From positions 5,994,001 to 6,058,000 of the forward strand of contig NC_080058.1 in NCBI RefSeq assembly GCF_026212465.1: 64,000 nucleotides of DNA, given 5' to 3'. The notes under the pieces were generated by a model. The model was given only the letters and a program-made list of their open reading frames with translations, made no database searches and had not been told where the DNA came from. The translations under genes were made by a program, and so were the position numbers. This document shows positions 37,866 through 49,730 of this stretch, one piece after another (position 1 is the stretch's first letter; every line of letters starts with the position of its first letter). Origin of the DNA: Amaranthus tricolor (taxonomy: Eukaryota > Streptophyta > Magnoliopsida > Caryophyllales > Amaranthaceae).

Positions 37866-40800
37866 CTAGGAGGATCCACAAATATGGAGTGCAACAAGTG
37901 AAGCATATAGTCCATCTTTAATATGAAGTAGAGTTTCATGGTTCCCTTTCTCAGCAACTACACCATTCTTAATGACAGCAATCACATGAGCATTTTTGAT
38001 TGTGGAAAGCCTATGAGCAACAACGATGGTGGTCCGATTCACCATGAATTGATCCAATGCGTCCTGCACTACTCTTTCCGATTCAGCATCAAGCGCGCTT
38101 GTAGCTTCATCTAGTAATAGTATTCTCGGATTCTTTATTATAGCACGCGCGATTGCAACTCGTTGCTTTTGGCCTCCTGATAGTTGAACTCCTCTTTCTC
38201 CTACTAATGTATCATAGCCCTACAATATTTTTCATATTGAAAGTCAAAGGTTGCCATTTGTTGATTGGAACTATTTCTTCAATTGCTTTGGTTGGTTTCT
38301 AAAGGGAGAAAATAATCTTTTAAAAAATAACAAATTTCTCTTGGTTTCAAAACATTATATTTTTTAATTAAAAAAAATTAAGGAATATAATTATCTCCCA
38401 ATAACAAGGAAGTATATTTTAGAAACTGAAATTATGCTCAAAGATTTGTTCCTCTAAATCAACTGTGATCATAGAAAATTCGATATTCCAACACCGTAAG
38501 ATATTAAAATGGCTTCTACATACGTGGATATGTAAGGGTCGGATGTAGACAAACTTATCGTATTATATTTGATTGACCCTTACTGCCGTTTGGTAGGTAG
38601 TAATAAACAGTGATAATGGGAATGAAAAACTAGTGTAGTTTTAGTTGAAAAATCTATTGGCTACCTTGATGGCCATGCTTGTCCAACTTCAATCATCTCA
38701 TTTTCTTCATAAAATTCATTCCAATGCATTATCATTGAGAGATGTGGTATTAGGTGGTAATGAAAATTTGTAAATAAAAAAACTTTTCTGTGATCAAAGT
38801 TTCATTACCATGTGAATGATATAGAACTTTTGATGAAATTTTACACTATAAATCAATCTTATTACTACTATTTAGTATCGCTAATCAAACGAACCGTTAG
38901 TAGTATACATCATGTGCAACTTCACAAAAACAAGAAGTGTAGATGATTTAATGAGCCCTTTTCATATAACAATCTATTATAATTCAAAACAAAAGAGTGA
39001 TTATCAAGCTAAGTAACATCATTACCTCTTGAAGGCTACTAATGAAATTGTGAGCATTTGCTAGCTTTGCAGCATTAACTATTTCATCCTCAGTAGCATT
39101 GCCTTCCTTTCCATAAGCGATGTTACCACGTATTGTTTCGTTAAAAAGAACCGGTTCTTGGCTAACTAGTCCCATTTGTTGCCTTAACCACTTTAACTGC
39201 AGCTTTTGAATTTCAATCCCATCCAGGGTAATAACACCAGAATCTGGATCATAGAATCTTTGCAAAAGGGAAATGACTGTTGATTTTCCGCTCCCACTCT
39301 CCCCAACAAGAGCCACTGTCTGAAAAATCAATAGTTAGTTACGAAAAATTAAAACTTGTCTAGAAAGGGGTGATTATTGTCGACAAACAACCATTAAACC
39401 AAAAGTTTAAGTTGATAGTTGAAGCCTAATATATGTACCTTCCTCGCATGAATGGTCAAGCATAGATTTTGAAATATCTGAACATTAGGCCTAGTAGGAT
39501 ATGTAAAGCGGACATGTCGAAGTTCTATATCCCCCTTCACATTATCACTAGTCTGCCCTGATTCATCACTTGGGTTTATCTTTGACTGACGATCAAGAAT
39601 TGCGAATACAGAAGCAGTGGCAATCTTGGCTTTGCTTGTATCGGGAGCTAAAGAGCTTGTTTGTGATATTCCTACAGATGCCATGGCGAGCGCAAAGAAT
39701 ACCTGCAATAATAATAGATACTTATACATATACCATGACATGCTCTAGACCGAATTCTACAAGCTAAGAGATTAAGGAGTAAGGATCGAACATATGTATT
39801 ACTTGGAAAACCTCAGTAAAAGTTGTTTTCCCATGGCTAACAAGCTGAGCACCTGCATAAAAGCATGTTCCATATACACCAAAAAGGCAAGCAAAGGCCA
39901 CTCCGAAACCAACCCCACTGACCAAACCTCGCTTTATACCAGCTTGTATAGGGGCCTCGCATTTCATTTCATATAGGTGCATTATCTTCTCCTCGGCACA
40001 GAAAGAAGCAACCGTTCTTATGCTTCCAACTGCATCATTTGCAACTTGGCTAGCTTCCTCGTACTTCTTCTGCATAAAATTGAAGAAAGAAGAAGAAATT
40101 CAGCTCTATATTTAGTTCATGGGTTTGAGCAAACAACCTCCTTATCACTAACAAGGCCGGTTATGGTTGCATATATCCGATCCCCCTTAAACCCCATATA
40201 TATTGGAGCTATATGGCGTTTGGGAGATGGAATATTTGAAACATGCATCTAGTGTTATAGGACAAACAGGAGAGCTCACCCAAAAGAGTAGCCTATAAGG
40301 TGAGAGCCCATTTGCCTATAAACCCCACACAAATTGCACTTTGTTCTATACCTTACAATGAACCATAACATCTAGAGAGAGATATATATAATAACCTTAG
40401 CATCTTCACTGAACCCCTTCATAAACTTTACTTGAAAATAAGCACTAAGTCCTATAAGGGGAATTATTATAAGGACAATAAATGAAAGAATCCAGTTTGC
40501 CAGAAAAGCAATTAGTAAACCGGTTATAGCAGATGCAATATTTTGAACAAGCAAACCCAACGCATCTCCAACCAAAGCACGTACAGTTGCAGCATCAGCA
40601 GAAAGTCGTGCACCTATGGCACCACTTGAATTCTCTGGTTCATCAAACCAACCAATCTCCATATGGAGTACTTTTTCAAAGCACAATGTTCTTATCCTTC
40701 GTATCAACTTACACCCAGCTACGGCAAAGAAATAGCTTCGAGCTGGATACGATACCATACCTCCCAAACCAATGACTACAAACATCAGGGACCAAAACCT

Positions 40801-43800
40801 TGAATCCTTTCTCAATATTGGAGCTGGCTTGTAAAACATTTCAATAGCATTTGCAAAAATTATGCTGAATACTGGAAAGACAGCACCACTAGCAATGGCA
40901 GCAATACATCCAAGCATAAGTATTGGGGTTTCGGGTTTGTTGAGCGAGGCAAGACGCTTGATAGAAACTTCAGATTGTTCTTCAGAAGGGGGTAACCCAA
41001 CGCTAGTTTCCACAGGATCTGCTCCTAATAGTCCAGACATAGCTGATAATGAGATACGAGCACTGCTAATCCTACCAGATGAGGAGCCACGACTCAATGA
41101 TCTTAAGGATGATCTTTTCAGACTAGATTGGCTCGACAGTTCTCTTGCATCTTTAGGTTGTTCAGACTCTTTTCTTATTTCTTGTAAATGTATAAGTTGA
41201 GAGTATGCTCCATTGGGATCCTTTAGCAATTCTGAGTGCACACCTGATTAATTTAAAAAAAAAATACATATTGAGACTTGGCAGATATACACATAACAAT
41301 ATTATCTAACAAACATTTAACAATGTAATTAAATATAATCCAAAGTCATGTAAAATTCATATTACATACCACTTACAGCCCGTTTGGTAGGTGGTAACAA
41401 ACGGCGGTAATGGAAATGAGAAACTAATGTAATTTTGGTTGAAATATCTCTTGGTTATCTTGATAGTCATGCTTGTCCAACTTCAATTATCTCATTTTCT
41501 TCATAAAATTTATTTCAATTTATTACCATGGGAGAGGTGGTATTAGATGCTAATGAAAATTTATTAAAAAAAAAAAAACTTTTTTATTATCAAAGTTTCA
41601 TTAGTATGGGAATGATTAATAAAATTTTACTCTATAAATCATTCTTATTACCACCATTTAGTACCACTAACCAAACAAACCGTTAATATTACAATGCCAC
41701 AATCTTTAATCCAAAAAGATTTGTGTGAGTACTAGAAATACGATAAATAGGTTGAAGAGCTTAAAACACAAGATTAATAAAAACTTGCCTTTCTCAACCA
41801 CCTTTCCTTGATGAATAACTGCAATCATATCAGCATTTCGTATTGTACTTAAACGGTGGGCAACAATAACAGTGGTTCGATTTACCATTATTCTGTCCAA
41901 TGCTTCTTGCACAATCCTCTCAGATTCAGCATCTAATGCACTTGTAGCTTCATCTAAAAGTAAAATCCGTGGATCTTTCAAAATGGCCCTTGCTATGGCC
42001 ACCCTTTGCTTTTGCCCTCCAGACAGTTGAGTTCCATGTTCACCGACCAATGTATCGAGTCCCTGCACATTTTTATCATATTAAAAATTATGAATGATGA
42101 ATGGGATACTTAGCACTTTTGGACTCTACTAATTTGGCAAACATGTGTCGGTAGAAAAGTTTTGTCTTAAGGAATGGTAAAAAGTAAAAGGTAAAGGACA
42201 CTCTAGTATCCCGCATAAGGTAGGATTCGAGTGGGGGTTTATCTTTTTCTCGAAAAATGCGAAGAAATCATACCCGTTCCTCAAAGAAGGAGTACAGAGA
42301 GGGCACGCAGTCAAGAAACCCCCAACTAAAATACTTTGAATATATGGCATAATCATACCCGTTTCTCAAAGGGAGTTTATCTTTTTCCTAAGGAATGGCT
42401 TTAGCTATATTGCATTAACCTTAGGAATGGTCAAAAGTGGAAGATTTCATGAAATACTTTGAATATATGGCATGACCATACTATGTTAAGAAGACAAAGC
42501 ATGTAGGGGATAAAAGATTAATTGTTACCGCTAGTGGAGGAAAGGAAACAATTAAAAGGTATTGATTTCACTCTTGTAATGGAGTTGGTTATTGATATTA
42601 GGAAACAAGCGATTGATAATGGTTTTACTTTCTTAATTCCATTTCCAATCTTAATTTTAGAGTTTTCCCATTCTATTTAGGGTTAGTTAACTTGTTAGAA
42701 GTCCTAATAGATGTTAAAGCCGTATTTAAAATTGCACAATTGTTGAAATTATATTTTTGATAAACCTAGAATTAATACATTGTTGGCATTGCTAACTGGA
42801 TTTTCTCAGTTTATTTGAGCAGAATTGGGAAATTTTCCCAAATAAATTTCTTGTCAGAGTTACAATACATTCAATCGTTCCATCATCATCATACCAGTAA
42901 ATCACGCTCATAAAAACTATCATCGTTGGGAGAGTTGCAAAACGGTTGACCCTAGACATTTAACAAGGTGCATCTTCTCTCCATGGGACCCTATTTGCTA
43001 AAACTCCACAGTTAAGCGTGTTTGGTGGGGAGTAATCTTAGGATGAGTGACCTCCTAGGAAGTACTGTTAGGTGCGCACGAGTGAGGCTAACGTGCGCTG
43101 GTAAGACTTGTGTTATTTTGTGGGGCTAGTCTACAGTCTCCATGAGTAGTCACCAACGGTTTGTTGGGCCGATAAGAGCCTCGACATTCAATCACTCTAT
43201 TATATGGGGTTTCGTCAATTACTTGAACAAAATTTCTATTAGTTATGATCAAAGTCAACATATAATTATAAAAAAAGTTTAGAAACAGTCAAACCTGTGG
43301 TAGTTTATCAATAAACTTAGCGGCATTTGCAAACTCAGCTGCTGCTTTTATCTCTTCAATTGTCGCACCATCTTTTCCATATGCAATATTATCCTTGATT
43401 GATAAACCAAATAATACAGGCTCTTGACTCACTAGGCTAATTTTTTGCCTGATCCATCTTAGTTGAAATTCTTTGATATTGATCCCATCAATTAAAACCT
43501 CTCCAGCCTGAGGATCATAGAATCTCTCTATAAGACTAATGACAGTTGATTTACCACTCCCACTTTGACCGACCAAAGCTGCAGTTGTGCCACTTGAAAT
43601 TGTAAGAGAAAACCCGTTAAAAATATGTTCTTCAAGTCTTGTGGGGTAACTGAAAGAAACATCTTTAAATGTAATATCTCCATGGATGTCTTCTAATACT
43701 TTCCCATTCGGATCAAATGGATCAATATCTGGTTTTTTATTAATGGTCTCAAACATTTTGTATGCTGCTGCTTGGCCTGCTGCGAATGCTGTCATGCTGG

Positions 43801-46800
43801 GAGATGCTTGTCCTAGTGACCTGCATTATTCATATCATAAGTGAAACATGTTCTTACAATAATTCAACTCGGAATATTCAAAAAATAATGTGTATTATGT
43901 TTGGAAAAAGGACTTTTATGGTGAATTCAACCATAATATTTATCTTGTCAGTTAAGAAATAGCATGTTAGGATGATTTATTCCACATCGATAAATTAAAG
44001 ATATATGCACACTTTATAAGCTATTGAAGACCTTCTTCCCATTACCATATGGTTTTGGAAAACAATGAACTTTACCAAGTGTATGTGCAAGTCAATACTC
44101 TTGACCAGTGGATTTGTGGGTGGGCCCATGGGTGACCCGTGTCCTCACCAATGCCATCACCAATGCTTCTTCTATGATGACGAAGATGTGACTTCCTTCT
44201 CTTTATATTTTCATTTAATCCACTTCTATATGGTCACTTCTAGTAAAAATTCAAAAAAAGATTGATCGAATTAAATAGAACACATTTAAATTTTAGATAA
44301 GAGGAAAAACGAACTCACATAGAACCGATAATGACGCCAACAATGACATTAATAACGTCGCCACCAGTGTAATGTCCACGAAGAATCATCCTGGAACCAA
44401 ACCAAATGGCTAAAGCATAACTACTAAATATAATGAAAGTAACCACACCAAGCCCCAATCCTGTTGTTACTCCTTCTTGAATTCCTGCTTTATATGCACT
44501 TCCTACTGCTTTGTTGTACTTTCCTATTGCTTCTTTCTCGCCTGTAAATGATGCCACCTAATCAAGCACAATTAAGTGTGTAAGAATTAATTGTTACATG
44601 GTGACGTAACACACACAATCGAATAGTTTGAACTTGTATGAATTTGCACCCAACCTAAGAATGACTTGCAACTAAAATTAGTCCAATAAATGTAGATAAT
44701 TGAACCCAATTTATACATGACTTAGGGGTCGCTTGAATTGAGAACAAATATTTAAGGGGTAAATAAAAATCAAACTAGGAAAACAAAATTAGTTAGATAG
44801 ATGATTAAAAGAATTTAATTGTTAAAGAGGTGAAAGAATTAATTAGAAGGTAATAAAAAACAAGTAGAGATTATAGCAATTAGTTCTCTTATTTTGGGTA
44901 TAAATTTACCCTAGGGGAAGGTAAGAGAATTCTTTACCTCCAAATGAAGGAAATCAACCTCTTTTTTATTCATCTTTTTTAATTTACACTCATTCTACAT
45001 CTATCATAATTATTTTAATAAATTAATTTGCATCTTTAATTAACTTATTACATTAGTTTAACTTTTTTAATCCCCTTAAATGTTTACTTTAAATTCAAGC
45101 GACCCTTTATAATTAATCTAAATCTAAGTTTTAATTCGATAGACATATGACATTACTCGAGTTGAAGTGGTCAAGGATCTAGTTTGACCTAATTTGAACT
45201 AACCCAAGACTCGACTTGATATAACAATAGCACGTAATTGACAAAAGTCGGCAAAATAAGAACTGACCGTTCTAATGGAACCGAGAGTTTGCTCAACAAC
45301 AACAGCAGCCTTTGCATAAGAAGTTTGGCCTTTTGTTGCCATTTTTGAAATAAAAATGGTCATAAATGCAGCAGCAGTTGCAAGGAAGGGTATCACAGAC
45401 AACATCACAATAGTTAGAAGCCATCCTCTTACAAATGCAACCACAAATCCTCCGATAAATGTTGCTATCAACTGTATGAATTGTCCAACCTATTACATCC
45501 ACAAAAACCAAGTGTTAAGAGTATATTTATATCCTGGAGCATCAACCATCAGCTTAAGATTTTAGTTAAGTGGGTTCCTTGACATGGTATCAGAAGCCGA
45601 CAAAAATTACGGGTACGAATCTCATCCACACCTTATTTCAAAGTGGAATCTTTTGCGCTAGGTATAAGGAGAGCCTGGGCTGCATTCACACTTTTAGCAA
45701 AAAGGGCTTTCGTGTGAGGGTATATAACATATTCTAGAGTCTCAATCATCAGCTTAAATTTTTGGTTGAGTTGGTTTCTTGACACCATGCATGCTTATGG
45801 CTTCATGATTTATTACAAATCAACATGAAAACTCATTGCTAATTAACAAGAAGGAATAAGATTGAAGGATGGATCAATGAAATACCTTCTCCCCAAGTGC
45901 ATCTTGTATGAGAACAGTGTCACCAGACATCCTTCCAATGACTTCTCCAGTGGTGATTTCTTTGTCAAAGAAGGCAATGTCTTGTCTAAGTATTGTTTTA
46001 AGATACAAGTTTCTCATTCTTGCCGCTTGTCTTTCTCCTGTTATCATCCAACAAGCCACCTCTACCACCACACACAAACATCATTTTCTATTCTCTTTTC
46101 ATTAGCTAGAAAATTTTATCAATCACAATAAGAAATGACAGTTTTTAAATATCGAAGAAATTTTGTTTGTATTTGAACAGGGCGAATTCAGGATATTAGA
46201 CTATATGGAGACTCATACACTACCAATTGGACTACTACTTGTATTATATGTTGCATATTTCAATATTATTGGGCGTTTGACAAATGAATTTTTCTTAGCT
46301 TTTTGGTTGGCAAAATAGCTAAATCTGGTAGATATAGTATTTATTTGGTGAAGTATCGTAATTCTTGTCATTTATCTTATTTATCTTGCCATTCATTTCA
46401 TACTTGCATATTTGGTTCTTATATTCTTATATACCATAAAAATTACTTTTTAGCATAATATCAACTATGAAAAAATTGTTTCAGCATAGATCATAAGAAA
46501 CTTACGAAGAAAGGCAACAATAGCAGTTCCAACAGCCAAGTAAGCAAATTTTAGAGACACCTGCAAAAAATGATACAAATTCAAACACAATATAAAGTAT
46601 ATAAGAATCTAATGCACTATATAACATATCTTGGATGTATCTTATACTCTATTACATGGCACGAAATATTCTACTTGAATTATGGGGTGGGTGAAATTTA
46701 AACTTATGACTTTTTGTTATATTGTTCTGATACCATGTCAAAAAACTAATTCAAACAAAAGAGTCCAATTTAATGATTGTAGCCCAATATTTTATAAACT

Positions 46801-48051
46801 ACATAAATCCTTATATAAAACAGTCTCACCGTGAGACGTAAATTTGTACATGGATTCAATAGTCCGGTCAATACAATTATTAGCATACACACTCCTTGTT
46901 CTCATATCATCTCTAGCCAGAGTAGCCGTATAAATTATAGGAAAAATTACCCTTCATAATACAATCTTTTACTTATTTTCCTACAATAATACCAATTTTT
47001 GATCAACTATGAATAATACCAACTTAAGGGGTGTTTTCCTAGAAAATCCTAATATGTTAAAAATCAAACAATAGGTGATTATAAGACAAAAAAAATCGGT
47101 AAATTATTTAACAAACTAAAGTTGGTATTATTTTAGGAAAATACCCCCTAAATTGGTATTATTTATGGTTACACTACAAAAAAATTGCACAATTTTGACT
47201 AAAATTTTCCAACTAACCGAAACAGTCTGAAATTTCCAACTGATAGGCGTTAGTTGGAATTTTCGACTATATTGTTACTGAATTAGTTTTTGGTCACAAT
47301 TTTAAATCGGAAAAAAGAAAATTTTAAATTTAATATTTCCGACTAATTTTCAAGTGTATTTTAGTCGAAAAAATTTCCGACCGAATACGGACTAAAATTC
47401 AGTCGGAAATGTGTTTTACAATTTTGTAGGTAAGTTGGTTTGTAATAATTTTCTGCCAACTTGTCTGCCACTTATTTTGTTTGGATTTGTAAATCCATTT
47501 GTTTAGTTAATTGGTTTTATTAATTTCAGTTTGTAATTTTATTTTTTTTTTTTATTTTTTGAGAAATTTGTATTTATTTACTTTTGGTTTGTATTGATTT
47601 TATTTGTTTTGTTTGACTAAGATGCGCAACTCCTATTTTGTTTAACTTGTCTTATTAGTTTAATTTTTCGGAACTCGAAAAGGATATTTATTTGATTAGT
47701 TTAATTTGTTTATTTTGTTTGACTGAATTTCTTATAGTTTGTGTATTATTATTTTGTCTCTTGTCATTAATTCACTCCAATTAATAATAATATAACTCTA
47801 ATACAACTTTTTATATACTAATACAATTAATAACATACTAATAATGCACTAATATGAGTAATAACATAATATAGTAATACAAATAATACTAATACGACTA
47901 ATAATACATTAATATGACTAATTATATACTAATAAGCTAATAATACACTAATACGACTCATTATATACTAATACAATAATATATTAATACTAGTACGACT
48001 AATTACATACTAATACTACACTAAGACTACTAGTTACGACTAATACTACAT

Positions 48052-48092
<41 letters not shown>

Positions 48093-48233
48093 CAAGTAAT
48101 ACAACTAATTATATACTAATACTACATTAATTCAACTACTTATATACTAATACAACTACTATTATACTAATGATACACTAATACTAACATACTAATACTA
48201 CACTAAGACGACTAATTACGACTAATATTACAT

Positions 48234-48309
<76 letters not shown>

Positions 48310-49730
48310 GACTAATTTGGCTAATACGAATAATTACATACTATTACTACACTAAGACGACTAATTAAATCTAATACTACATTTAATAATATGCTAATAA
48401 TAATAATAATAATAAACTAAGTAATAGAAGTTTTAACTATAATAGCATTGCTTAGAGTATCACTAATCAATGGATGGTCTAGTGGTTGGAGTTTAAATTT
48501 AATAACCAAGAGGTTAGCGATTTGAAGCCTTTCAAAAGAATTGTGTGGAAGATATTGTGCAGGTTGAGATGTAACGTGGGTGCCATGTGGGCGTGGCATG
48601 GGGACGCTAAGTGTGTGCCAAGTAGGCATGATGTGGGAGTTCTATTTTAGTTTTTTTTTCCGACCAACCAGGTAGTCGGAATTTGGTAGGAGTTTGGTCG
48701 AAAAATTTTTAAAAATGTTTTTCTTGTCATTTTGGGATAAATTCTGAAATAGTATTTTCCGACTAATTTTCTAAAAAATAGTTGGAAATTTCCTACTCAT
48801 TTTCGACTAACCATGGTTAGTCGGAAATTCCGACTGTTTTCCTACTAAAATGAAATTCTGACTATTCTGAACCGACTATTCTAAAATAGTTGGAAATCAG
48901 TCAGTATAGCTCTATATCGACTGATTTCAGCTATACCGACTGATTTCCGACTGTTTTGGATGGTCGGAAATATGTCTTTTTTTGTAGTGTTAATCAATAG
49001 TTGATATTATTTGTAGGAAAATTAATAAAAGATTGTATTATTCACGGTATTTTTCCTATATTATAAATATAGGTAGAGCTGTTCAAAAGTGACCGGACCC
49101 GAAAATCCAATCCGAAACCGAAAGTAAACTGACCCGAAATGTGTGTCTTTTTTAGGTTTATCGAACCGACATTATCCGACCTCAAGCTATACCCGAACCG
49201 GTTGACAACCGAAAATGGGAAAACTGAACTCGAGCTGTAACCGATTTTTCTAACCGACACGTAACTATTAACCGAGATTACCTGAGTATGACTCTTCGCA
49301 ACACGCATCCGAAATAACCAATTCGAAATACACCGAATCGAATGACACCCGTCTGAAACTAATCCGATTACCCGAATGAAGATGTAGTAGGAATATAAAG
49401 TCTAGAGTGCTAAAACAAATGAGTAAATACCTTGGAGACAACATGGACAATTTGTTTGGAGTTTTGATTTTGACCAAAAGCATCAACAAAATCACCTAGA
49501 AGGATAGCCATTAAGGGCATTGCTACTCCATTTGCAATAGCTCCTATGGATCCTATGATCATCAATGTCTTATCGATTGAATCAGCAAAACTGAACATTT
49601 TATAGAAAGGGACTTTCTTTTTGTCCATATTCCCTTCCACCTTTTTGCTTTCCTTATCGTGTTTTGTTGCATCTTCTTGTTCTTCTAAAGAGGAAGTTGT
49701 TGCCTTTTCAATTTCATTCATCTCCTTCAT
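37866..49730 (-). CDS. ABC transporter B family (P-glycoprotein), ABCB4/11/21 type
   Basis: Twelve minus-strand exons: 49431-49730, 46506-46560, 45886-46061, 45268-45489, 44319-44557, 43295-43820, 41789-42062, 40396-41243, 39803-40069, 39439-39702, 39026-39319 and 37866-38219. They join in frame to 1272 aa, the normal full-transporter size. The layout is TMD1, NBD1 (Walker [10 protein letters not shown] about 415-423, LSGGQ about 519, ILLLDE), a Ser-rich linker, TMD2, and NBD2 (GESGSGKST about 1063, LSGGQ about 1168). All ATPase motifs are intact. Blocks such as [25 protein letters not shown] place it in the ABCB4/11/21 clade, plasma-membrane exporters or facilitators of auxin or secondary metabolites; the substrate is not inferable. 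Intron 7 uses a GC donor (41788 leftward). ATG 49730 directly follows a CAG, so a non-coding 5' exon is possible. Introns hold many transposable elements. Confidence 0.92.
38585..38896. repeat. MITE, 300-bp family, copy 4
   Basis: Full-length: begins 'ccgtttggtaggtagtaat' and ends 'gctaatcaaacgaaccg', which are imperfect terminal inverted repeats. It lies in ABCB intron 11. Confidence 0.75.
41379..41684. repeat. MITE, 300-bp family, copy 5
   Basis: Full-length: begins 'cccgtttggtaggtggtaac' and ends 'ctaaccaaacaaaccg'. It lies in ABCB intron 7, the GC-AG intron. Confidence 0.75.
42984..43077 (+). pseudogene. 5S rRNA-derived sequence (Cassandra-like LTR relic or 5S pseudogene)
   Basis: The segment aligns with most of plant 5S rRNA. 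The internal control region is well kept: box A AGTTAAGCGTGTTTGG at 43010-43025 (one difference from the usual sequence) and box C GATGAGTGACCTCCTAGGAA at 43042-43061 (two differences). 'gggacccta...actcc' precedes box A, as in 5S. The 5' third of 5S is missing or unrecognisable. It sits alone in ABCB intron 6, antisense to the gene. The context fits a 5S-carrying Cassandra retrotransposon LTR, though a second LTR was not found. Confidence 0.75.
43965..44284 (+). mobile_element. LTR-like segment in ABCB intron 5 (tentative solo LTR)
   Basis: It starts 'tgttaggatgatttattcca', resembling the 5' end of some plant LTRs (TGTT plus a 'cccacatcg'-like stretch), with 'cactttataagc' as a TATA-like site. 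A possible end 'aacaca' is near 44284. The part at 44060-44155 is echoed at 18530-18620. Boundaries are uncertain. Confidence 0.35.
44725..45106. repeat. MITE with GGGTCGCTTGAATT terminal inverted repeats
   Basis: The left end 'ggggtcgcttgaattgag' plus 'aaatatttaagggg' is mirrored by 'ccccttaaatgtttac' plus 'aaattcaagcgaccc' at the right. This gives about 35-bp inverted ends around about 380 bp. It lies in ABCB intron 4. No coding capacity. Confidence 0.75.
45513..45784 (+). mobile_element. TRIM retrotransposon, 272 bp, two 72-bp LTRs
   Basis: Two direct repeats of equal length, 45513-45584 and 45713-45784, both begin TG and end CTTGACA and share 'catcagcttaa'. Straight after the first comes TGGTATCAGAAGCC (45585-45598), a primer binding site for initiator tRNA-Met. 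The internal region is only 128 bp and ends near a purine run 'aaaaaggg'. Five-base flanks CCAAG (left) and CCATG (right) look like a target duplication with one change. It lies in ABCB intron 3, in antisense orientation. Confidence 0.8.
47172..48989. mobile_element. Non-autonomous CACTA (En/Spm) transposon with TTA target duplication
   Basis: It starts CACTACAAAAAAATTGCAC and ends TCTTTTTTTGTAGTG, the CACTA terminal inverted repeat. The immediate flanks are TTA (47169-47171) and TTA (48990-48992), matching the 3-bp duplication of this superfamily. Subterminal regions hold many copies of a 'ttccgacta' type motif in both orientations. The interior is (TAA)n and 'taatacgactaat' repeats plus a short unique stretch. 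No transposase ORF, so it is non-autonomous. Confidence 0.88.
48235..48307. repeat. (TAA)n trinucleotide microsatellite inside the CACTA element
   Basis: About 23 TAA units in a row; a shorter tract lies at about 48055-48093. Confidence 0.9.
49075..49390. repeat. Degenerate CCCGAA-rich repeat in ABCB intron 1
   Basis: It begins 'agagctgttcaaaagtgacc' and is composed of degenerate 'gacccgaaa' and 'aaccgaa' iterations. It is similar in kind to the GGGTTGG stretch at 25005-25170 and has the same 'tgttca' edge. Non-coding. Confidence 0.5.

Larger units (their letters stand above)
46935..49066. repeat. TATAGGAAAAAT-ended MITE, split by a CACTA insertion
   Basis: The left end 'tataggaaaaattaccctt' and right end 'ggtatttttcctata' are inverted repeats, with 'aatacaatcttttac' mirrored by 'aaaagattgtatt'. 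Between them the 1818-bp CACTA element (47172-48989) has inserted. An uninterrupted relative is at about 51195-51470. It lies in ABCB intron 1. Confidence 0.7.

Noticed and set aside
42129..42356. 75-codon minus-strand ORF in ABCB intron 6
   Set aside because: It falls in dispersed-repeat sequence within an intron, and no domain is recognisable.
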